Source: Chara braunii
Lineage: Eukaryota; Streptophyta; Charophyceae; Charales; Characeae
Direction: 5' to 3'
DNA: 51,347 nt
NCBI GenBank assembly: GCA_003427395.1
Contig: BFEA01000360.1
Span: 1,427,206 to 1,478,552, forward strand
The first letter of the stretch is position 1; every line of letters starts with the position of its first letter. The notes beneath the pieces are model-generated. The model saw only the letters and a program-made list of their open reading frames with translations, was not told where the DNA came from and made no database searches. Shown piece by piece: positions 44,406 to 51,347 of the stretch. Both the position numbers and the translations under genes were made by a program.

Positions 44406-44604
44406 ACATTGATGGCATAGTGGGTGAAGATGTGTTCAGAACAGGAGGTAGAGGTCGTCCACAGAAACAATATAAAGTGAGGTTCTCTTTTCAAGAACCA
44501 GAAGACGACCGCTGGTTCACCCTAACAGAACTCCTAGAGACAGCTCCCGATATAGTCCGAGCCTATGAGAGGGATAAGAAAGGTAAAGGTCCTACCTTAG
44601 ACTG
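44405..44604 (+). pseudogene. Chromodomain-like C-terminus of element C pol
   Basis: Encodes DIDGIVGEDVFRTGGRGRPQ, then YKVRFSFQEPEDDRWFTLTE and ETAPDIVRAYERDKKGKG, ending in TGA at 44602-44604. It is positionally and in pattern equivalent to the element B tail (KVAFKQCAPDDTRW), so both elements share a non-canonical chromodomain lacking WKGYP. Confidence 0.75.
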
Positions 44605-44631
44605 AAGTATTCTCGGAGGACCTCGAATTTA

Positions 44632-44643
44632 AGCCGGCGGGAG
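44632..44643 (+). other. Polypurine tract of element C
   Basis: CCGGCGGGAG lies directly before the TG start of the 3' LTR. The purine run is short and imperfect, but its position is as expected. Confidence 0.6.
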
Positions 44644-45592
44644 TGAAACGGTTTTAACCATTGGCAGTAGCAGATACAGATCCCAGGGCTCGATCCCTAG
44701 ACCTTGCCACACCCGTGTACAGTATTGAGTCGACCCCTTTGGGTTTGAACCCGTGACCTGTGTTTTAGTAGTTGACTGTTGTCTGTCGTAGGTCTGTGTA
44801 GCTGTAAGGGTTCGATCTGTAGGTCTATCGAGTAGGGGTCGTAGTTGTGTTACGGTCGTAGCTGTAGTAATTTCGAAAGGTCAAGGTCGTAGCTGCTACA
44901 GTCCCGAAAAGCCAAGTCTACAGACTTCCGGAAGGTCCGGAGTGGCCTTTTGAGTTTTTCTCACGTTATTCACAGCAGACCAGAGGCAAGTGGGCAAGTG
45001 GCGAGTCCAAGTTCGCTTAGTCAGCAGTACCCAGTCCCAGTCTCACTTTGTCCAGTCAGCAAGTACCATATGGGACTGTGTGCACCATGGGACCGATGGA
45101 AAGGGGCAGACCAGCGACTCACAGAAGTATAAAGCAAGAGCAGCGGCCAGCCATTCATTCATTCCTGCGTGAGCCATGAGGAAGCGCTGCCCTAGCGTCT
45201 TGTGCGAGGTGGTCTGCAGTTTCCCGAAGTTGAAGTGGGCTGAGGTGGAGATTAGCGCAGCCATAGCTGCTTGTAGATAGTAGTAGTTGGCGGCCATAGC
45301 TGCCATAGCTAGCAATAGGTGTTAGTCAGAGTGAGTGGGTGTGTGTGTGTTACAGCGTGTATGTGCGTGGGATATCCAGGGAGATCCGAAGTCGAGTGCG
45401 TTTGAACAGTTGGGTGAACACAGTGTTGGACAGAGGATGTGTGGGCGCTCAGGCGGCATAGCCAGTTGGAAGCGAGTTTGTAACTGAACTGTGTTCTCGG
45501 CTTGACTATCTCTGAGCTTTGTGTGGGCGCACAGCGCCAGTGTGAATTGCCATCTGTTTGCATGAATGCGAAGTGAGCAAGAAAGCAAGTCT
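44644..45592 (+). repeat. 3' LTR of element C
   Basis: Copy of 37471-38421. It starts TGAAACGGTTTT and ends at AGTCT, where the sequence passes into the intron of the dynein gene. Internal plus-strand word GTGTGTGTGTGTTACA is shared with the other LTR. Confidence 0.9.
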
Positions 45593-45672
45593 GATTGCAC
45601 TACCGGGATCAGTAAGGCTGAACCTGCAGCAGACCAAAATCTCATGGGAGACCGAATTTCGGCAGCACTCAC

Positions 45673-45939
45673 CTGGAAGCTCTCCACACGCCCTTTTAGC
45701 TCAGCTGCAGCAATTGCTGCATCCCCCAGCAGCATTCTGGTCCACCGTTTCGTTCCACGTGACAACCGGTCAATGTCAGCTGCCATGGCATCTGCATCAA
45801 TATTTGTAAAAGGGCCATCCATCCATTCAGGAAGTGCTCGGGTGAACTCCCCACACATTTTCCATAATTGGCCATATGGCTCAAACTCCTTGGCAAGGGA
45901 TGTGAGCTGCGGGTAGTCAGTGACTCGCATTCCAAATAT
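45673..45939 (-). CDS. Axonemal dynein heavy chain, one internal exon
   Basis: Dynein heavy chains are the motors of flagella; this exon encodes part of the tail just before the linker (DHC_N2 region). The 267-bp exon is exactly 89 codons in phase 0. A consensus acceptor (TTTCTATGTGCAG) precedes it and the donor CCAG|GTGAGT ends it at 45673. It encodes IFGMRVTDYPQLTSLAKEFE, then PYGQLWKMCGEFTRALPEWM and DGPFTNIDADAMAADIDRLS. The F-x-PY-x-x-LW and WM-GP-x-x-x-ID pattern is characteristic of inner-arm axonemal heavy chains. There are no stops or frameshifts. The other exons are not recognised in this window. Element C ends 81 bp into the downstream intron. Confidence 0.82.
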
Positions 45940-47560
45940 CTGCACATAGAAACATCCATAAATACATTGGTATCAGCATGGTTGCAAGACAACACAGAGA
46001 GAGAAAAGATGAGAAGTGTGGCCCTGAGAATGTTTCAAACATCCATCCAGCACTCGTTCATTAAAAGATCAGGGACCCACACCCTGCAAAACCATTGCAA
46101 AAGACAGACAGATCAAACAACCATGAAGCTCACAATTTGTCCTCAATGGAGCCAAACCTATTACCCAACGATATATCAATTCCGCAGGTTCTTCGTCCAG
46201 TGTAATTCTGGTGGTCCGAAGAAAGAAACCGTGTGACACCATTTCACATTCCCACTCCCTCTCGCTGCCATTTGCTCATCCTACTCATCAAACACTCTCT
46301 ACATGGTCAGCATACAAACAGACAGAGCACTCATAAAGTGGCACAGTACTACCGAAATAGTTGTCCATCATCCACCACTCCCTCAAAGTGAAACGTGGGC
46401 TGTGTGTGACATTGTCCTGTGGGCTCAAAGTCACTTGTAGAACACACAGGGATCCATCTAGTCATGCGGAGAGAAAAGGATAGGCAGGTTGGGCACAGGC
46501 GACACAACACTAACAGCTGAGTAGGAGGTAGGTAAATTGGAGGGGGCAGTAACACAGACAGACAAAAGGCTAATGCCTTAGCACTCATGGGCCCCTGGCT
46601 AGTGGGAACCCAACGGGACACCATACTCTAATATATTGTTTGGGACACTGAGCCCGTTTCTCAGCAGGTGATGCTCTCCACCAACGGGCAGGAGCCTGCT
46701 CAAGGGGAAAGGCCTACTGCAGGCAATTGCTACTATCAACCACTGATAATAGCCTCCCCACAGCAGTTAGGAAAAGAAAAGGTAAAAAAAACTTCCTGTG
46801 GGCCCAACTAGTCTAAGTTGTCAGTCAGCTGAGAATGTGGCTTAGGGCAGTTTTGGATTGGTGCACAAAATTGCAGTTCCTGAAAGTCAAATATGACAAC
46901 ACTTTTTCACTGCAGGTACATATGGTGGCCAAGCGGTTGTTCATGGCATTAGTTTCTACATAGCCCCAGCCATGACTGGCCTGCCCCTGGTGAGGGTTTG
47001 GGACCTCAATGAGCCTGAGGCATGCAATGCTCATTCATTCATGTGACATACTTACGGCCTCGTTTCACACCACTTGAAGACCCTTGAGTTTCAAGCGCGC
47101 CCTAAACAAGAAATTGTGAGTAATTTACACTAACTCGAGTTATGGTTCCACGTACACTTGAGGAAACACTTGAACAGGCTGTGCCACAGCTTGACCAATC
47201 CTGGACCAGGATCTCCTGCTGGGACAAAAAAGAAAAACACCAAAAAAATTGAAAAAACCCCACTTTTCACGCCCTTGCTGGCATGTCGCCTTTGAAGAGA
47301 CCTCCTGCAGCTGCCTTGAGTTGAAGTGCAATTTTGCCCCAGCCGCCCTTGAGCTTCAGCTGCCTTATTTTTCTTTTCTTTTCTTTTCAAATTTTCCCGT
47401 AACTGTGGGGTCTGCTGACTTACGGGACTGATTGGGGGACGCATGGCGATTGGAGAAGTGGCGGGTATCCTGCTTTGTCCTCTTAATCCGTTTCACACGG
47501 CGGTCTTTTTCTTGACGACACGCCACTCTCACTTCTGGGTCTGGTCTGTAGACTGGTATC
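45940..47560. other. No exon recognised; probable dynein intron and flank
   Basis: No further dynein exon was recognised. Base composition is balanced, with no repeats or mobile-element motifs. A possible acceptor/donor pair on the minus strand encloses about 46 bases near 47055-47100, but the peptide matches nothing. Confidence 0.4.
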
Positions 47561-47905
47561 CTACTTGGAGGGTCTGGAAACCTCGGATGGAACTTCTGGA
47601 CCCTGTCTAGTACTTTGGCCCACTTGTCTTGGAATCTCCTTTCTTCTCTACCCTTTCCATTCTTTGAACCTGGCCTTTTGGAATTTCAGGAGTAGGGCAT
47701 TTCCGGTATTCTCAGTAGTACTTATTCTCGTCGTTCTATTCTCTCAGTCCCTCCTTTCACGGCTCAAGACGAGACCCCTGATGATTCCAGTTGGCAGCCG
47801 GATGAAACGCAGCGTAGCTTCGCTGCGCCAGCACTTCAAGTTTATCATTCGATGTCTTTTGGCGGTGTTTGAATGTTTATCTCACGACCACCTGGTCGCG
47901 TTTCG

Positions 47906-47992
<87 letters not shown>

Positions 47993-48195
47993 CATGTTGT
48001 CCTTTGGCCTTTTACGATTGCATTCGCTATAATGGATTGATGCCTCGTTCAGCAACTCGCGTTGTAACCACCGTAAAAATCGCATTACGGTAGTGTGGCT
48101 GTGTTCCTTGTATCTGATTAGCCAACGAATGATATTACTCTCACCCTGCTTTCCTTCTTTTTTCGCCGTACCTTTCTATTTTTGTTCTGTTAGCA
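47561..48195. other. Upstream region of the GIY-YIG gene, with a (CT)n run
   Basis: 47910-47989 is a CT microsatellite. The openings before it have no motif. It is possibly the 5' flank of the following pseudogene. Confidence 0.5.
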
Positions 48196-48219
48196 TGATG
48201 GCTGCTGATTCGAGGAGAT

Positions 48220-48261
48220 TGTTTTAACTATGGCCAGCATGGCCACCGGGCGCGAGAGTGT
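48220..48261 (+). pseudogene. Degenerate CCHC zinc knuckle
   Basis: Reads CFNYGQHGHRAREC. Spacing fits CX2CX4HX4C, but the second Cys is Tyr (TAT from TGT), a single G-to-A change. Such knuckles bind single-stranded nucleic acid in retroviral Gag and many plant proteins. A stop follows 8 codons later, and there is no in-frame ATG. Confidence 0.8.
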
Positions 48262-48291
48262 CCGCACAAGTTTGTCTTCCAATGACAGCCG

Positions 48292-49566
48292 GTGGCAACC
48301 GGGGCCAACGCTCCACCTCTCTTGGCTTTACCGGCTCCAGGCGCACCATCGACGGTGGTCCCAACAGCGGTACCAACGGGCAGCAATACCACTGCAGCCA
48401 CAGACTCTTACGCAGGAGCTCCACGTACAGGATGGTGGACTCGCAACCAGCAGATACTGGACAATTGTAACGCGTTTGTGTGTGCAGCCCAGAAGAAGGA
48501 GGAGGAGCTGAAGGCTGCCGAACGCGAGAAGAAACGACGAGAGGAAGAAGAACGGGGGGCGAAACTCAAGAAGGAGCGTGAGGACTTCGAAAATCAGATG
48601 GGAGACAGATTGGAGGCCAGGCTGGCAAAAATGTACGGAACAGTCCTCGGTAAGGGGAAGGACCAGGCGAGCACAAGTACTGCTAACGATGAGGTGAGCT
48701 GCTTTCGACAAGAAAACGAAGATTTATGACAAAAGTATGGTATCAAGGAGGTGATGCCGGCAACTAATATGGTGGATCAATTGTAGAGGGAGAACGCGGA
48801 GCTTAAGAAGAAGGAATCTGAACTTAAACAACAAATGGAAGGTGATCTTGCTGCACTGAGATGGGAGATACGAGATATAAAGGAGAATCGAGAAAGCTCG
48901 GGAAGATGTGAGCTTGTCAAGCAGATCGAGGCTCTGCGGTCGGAATCGGAAGCACTAAAGAAGCGAAATGAAGAGACAGAGGAGGAGGCAATGCAGTGGC
49001 GAAATGAAGCTTTACGTCCGAGAAATAAGCAAGGAAGCATCGATGTATCTGCACCAAAAATTGAAGGACGGACGGCAACTCGATGCAGATTGGCTGGCAC
49101 GCTTGAGGAAACTAGGCGTTTGTGAGAGGAACTGGCCGAATTACAGGAGCGGCGACGGTGTGACCAAACAGAGGTGGATATGCTTAAAGAACGATGGGCC
49201 CTGGTCGAAGCCAAGCGCGTGGAAACAGAAGCAAAAGTAATACGGCTATGAGAACAGATGAGTCAACTGTCCACGGGACAGGCTGGATGCGGTACACCTC
49301 GGGGACCTTTCTCAAATCTCAAGGAAAGAATGGAGGAAGCAGCCAATGCAGGCTTCCGAACAGGTCGTCGTGGAAAGATGAAGGCGACACCCGCAAGAAT
49401 GCCTAGAATGGAGGGGAGTGCGAAAAAAGCGAACGACCACTTCGCCTTCCTGCAAGACGAGAGGAAAAGACTGTGTGTGCTTAAGAAAACAGGGTTGGTA
49501 CCCCTATGCCAGGAGGCAAGGATTGACTACAGAAGCATCGAGGCCACCGTGGAGGAGTTGGCATAG
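48292..49566 (+). pseudogene. Coiled-coil region of the GIY-YIG gene
   Basis: It opens with a Thr/Pro/Ala-rich linker, then long charged heptad-like helices such as KKEEELKAAEREKKRREEEE, ENAELKKKESELKQQMEGDL and EELAELQERR. The register stays open apart from four stops, so the protein was about 425 residues here. It ends with RIDYRSIEATVEELA before TAG-TGA at 49564-49569. It could drive oligomerisation. Confidence 0.75.
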
Positions 49567-49786
49567 TGAAACGCTGACAAAATGTTTGATGCAGGCAACG
49601 AACATCAAAAGAGGACTGATGCGGAGTGGGGGCAAGGTAAGTCATCATCGTAGGAAAGCAACGTTGCGGTTGTAGAGGACATCCTGTCAGATTCTGCTTG
49701 ATGGGACCTCCTAAACGCGGTTGTTCTACGGGGTTTGGCTAGATCTTGTCGTGAGTCTAGGTCTTTGTCTGTCTCTCATTTGAGAA

Positions 49787-50161
49787 ATGATCGATGTATG
49801 GAATTCTCTTTATCAAGTAGTTGTCCTCCTGCTTATTTTGCGCGGTCTTGTCCCCTGGGCTGATAACTATCGGTCCTATCTATTGGCTATGGTGAATGAT
49901 AGTGAAGATCTCTTTCGATGCAATGGTCCTCTGGTTTATATCTTGATTTCTCCTTGGCATAAGCATTCCTATGTAGGATCAAGCAGTTGTACGTTGGATG
50001 TTTGGTGGAATGAGCACGTGTATCGGGCGTGCAATAACGGTGTTATCGAGAAGGGGAATAAAAATCACAAGCCGTATAATTGGCTACGACGCTGCGGCTC
50101 GAAAAATTATGTTGCTCTTCCACTTTTTCACTGCGGACTCTCTGATTTGTTAGATTTATAA
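49787..50161 (+). pseudogene. GIY-YIG nuclease-like domain
   Basis: 125 codons ending in TAA. LVYILISPWHKHSYVGSSS aligns with the GIY...YIG signature (VYI and YVG, correct spacing). It is followed by TLDVWWNEHV, where the family has an Arg about eight residues after YIG; here that position is Trp (TGG, one change from CGG). YNWLRRCGSKNYVALPL resembles the downstream helix and strand. The upstream part up to about 49880 appears to be coding in the coiled-coil register, so a frameshift separates the two. Without the catalytic Arg it is unlikely to cleave DNA. Confidence 0.65.
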
Positions 50162-50570
50162 CGTTTTATGATTCGCAGTTGGGTAGCACGCCGAACACGT
50201 TTGGTCCCCCCACCGAACATCCGCACGTGTTCGGAGTTTCGGTCGAACGTGGACCGAACGCATTCGGTCCGAGCGTGAAATCGCCCCCCCCGAACATGTT
50301 TCAGGTAGACCGCTACCGGGCCCATTTTGGCCATAACGTTCAGCAGGGGCCGCAGGGGGGGTTCGAGTCTTGGCCACAAGCGGTTATCTCACACCTGAAA
50401 ATTCGCATATGAAAACTGTGAAGTGGGAAAAATGATGTTGGTTTGTGCATCCTGAAAATAGTTTCCCTATCATGAAATCGAGAGGAGGGTTAGTTTGTTC
50501 ATGGTGAAGCCACACAGTAAACTGAGTTTTCAACTTTTCATATCAAACACGATCTTGAAACACATGTGTA
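50162..50570. other. No gene seen; inverted words around CCGAAC
   Basis: Contains hairpin GGACCGAA-CGCA-TTCGGTCC (50251-50270) and CCGAACACG (50191-50199) paired with CGTGTTCGG (50226-50234). The rest is AT-rich. Confidence 0.6.
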
Positions 50571-51347
50571 TTAAGCTACCCGAAAATCATGAAGTATCCC
50601 GAAGTAGCTTGAATAGTGGCCACAAGAGTTGCTTTTATGGTCTTCATGACGTTCATCACTTCGGGATGCTTCATGGTTTTTATGTATTTGAACAAATGGT
50701 CATAAGGGTTGCTTTCATGGTCTTCGAGACGTTCATCACTTCAGGACGCTTCATGATTTTTGGGTATTTTGAACAGATGGCCATAAGGGTTGCTTTCATG
50801 GTCTTCGGGATGTTCATCACTTCGAGATGCTTCATGATTTTCAGGTAGCAACCCTTATAACATCCCGAAGCTACCCGAAAATCATGAAGCATCCCGAAGT
50901 GACGAACGTCTCGAAGACCATGCAAGCAATTTTTGTGACTATCTGTTCAAGCTACCCGAAAATCATGAAGGATCCCGAAGTGATGAACGTCCAGAAGAGC
51001 ATGAAAGCAACCCTTATGGCCATCTGTTTCAACTATCCGAAAATGATGAAGCAACCTGAAGTGATGAACATCCCGAAGACCATGAAAGCAATCCTTATGA
51101 CCATCGGTTCTAGTTCCCCGAAAATCATGAAGCATCCCAAAGTGATGAACGTTCCGAAGAGCATGAAAGCAACCCTTATGGCCATCTGTTCAAGCTATCT
51201 GAAAACCATGAAGCATCCCGAAGTGATGAACGCCCCGAAGTTCATGAAGGCAACCTTTATGGCCATATGTTCAAGCTACCCGAAAATGGTCATAAAGGTT
51301 GTTTTCACGGTCTTCAAGGCATTCATCACTTCGGGACACTTCATGAT
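50571..51347. repeat. 81-bp satellite in alternating inverted blocks
   Basis: The unit contains CCCGAAAATCATGAAGCATC and GAAGACCATGAAAGCAACCC. Orientation changes: one partial unit (50575-50612), then three units in the opposite orientation (50613-50848), then about five back (50870-51280), then opposite again from 51285 to the window edge. 81 is a multiple of three, so open frames on the minus strand repeat a 27-residue peptide. No gene is inferred. Confidence 0.9.

Larger units (their letters stand above)
37471..45592 (+). mobile_element. Ty3/Gypsy retrotransposon C with two LTRs
   Basis: An 8.1-kb element with gag, protease, reverse transcriptase, RNase H, integrase and a chromodomain-like tail in order, bounded by two similar LTRs. 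Nine differences in the first 147 bases of the LTRs indicate an old insertion. No 5-base target duplication is visible: the five bases before the 5' LTR (CCTAC) and after the 3' LTR (GATTG) differ. All coding regions are broken. Confidence 0.93.
48196..50161 (+). pseudogene. Zinc knuckle / coiled coil / GIY-YIG domain gene, broken
   Basis: Three parts follow one another on the plus strand: a degenerate CCHC knuckle (48220-48261), about 425 codons of Lys/Glu-rich coiled coil in one register (48292-49566), and a GIY-YIG nuclease-like domain (about 49890-50161) in another register. ATG pairs at 48195-48200 may be the start but are out of register with the knuckle. In-frame stops at 48727, 48784, 49123 and 49249 each follow a Leu codon; three are TGA, one change from CGA. 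I do not know this domain combination as a named family. A role in RNA-linked or mobile-DNA processing is conceivable and purely inferred. Confidence 0.7.

Noticed and set aside
45322-45945. 207-codon minus-strand ORF as a single gene
   Set aside because: Only the 89 codons between splice signals match dynein; the rest is intron and antisense LTR.
47055-47100. Dynein mini-exon between TTTAG and GTAAGT on the minus strand
   Set aside because: Splice words are present but the 46-base peptide does not match dynein and would break phase.

Overview
This window is nuclear DNA from a plant-lineage eukaryote and is dominated by decayed transposable elements and satellite DNA. Three signs point to a green, streptophyte genome with flagellated sperm: a fragment of plant-type mitochondrial DNA (nad1, tRNA-Asp, tRNA-Ser), an exon of an axonemal dynein heavy chain, and plant-style Ty3/Gypsy and hAT (DUF659) transposons. 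My best guess is a charophyte alga such as Chara; that identification is inference. Two runs of N and four single N bases show it is a draft assembly.

Layout. 1-160 is a CT microsatellite. 980-7446 is a decayed Ty3/Gypsy element (element A, +), followed by an accessory ORF (7667-8821). 8.8-14.8 kb has no recognisable gene but holds short tandem arrays and an unusual cluster of related hairpins (12.2-14.3 kb). 15.0-17.9 kb is satellite DNA (172-bp units, then 90-bp units), and 18.7-19.8 kb is a 53-bp minisatellite. 21.8-24.3 kb is a long broken reading frame of unknown function, interrupted by a sequencing-adapter artefact at 24009-24046. 24.3-26.2 kb is a direct duplication of about 0.95 kb. 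26.6-27.2 kb is a chromodomain remnant of a Gypsy element. 28.1-29.9 kb is a hAT transposase pseudogene (-).

31.9-35.9 kb is a 5'-truncated Ty3/Gypsy element (element B, -) whose pol is almost one open frame. 36.0-36.75 kb is a nuclear insertion of mitochondrial DNA. 37.47-45.59 kb is the most complete retrotransposon (element C, +) with two LTRs of about 950 bp. Its 3' LTR ends 81 bp from the splice donor of a dynein heavy-chain exon (-, 45673-45939), so it appears to lie in that gene's intron. 48.2-50.2 kb is a broken gene encoding a zinc knuckle, a long coiled coil and a GIY-YIG nuclease-like domain. The window ends in an 81-bp satellite arranged as alternating inverted blocks.

Only the dynein exon looks like a functional gene part. 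Several element-borne frames stay in register for hundreds of codons and are broken mainly by stops that are single C-to-T or G-to-A changes away from sense codons (CAG, CAA, CGA, TGG). Several catalytic residues are lost by the same class of change (Asp to Asn, Arg to Trp, Cys to Tyr). That suggests silencing and methylation-driven decay. The best candidate for something undescribed is the zinc-knuckle/coiled-coil/GIY-YIG gene; the hairpin cluster comes second.
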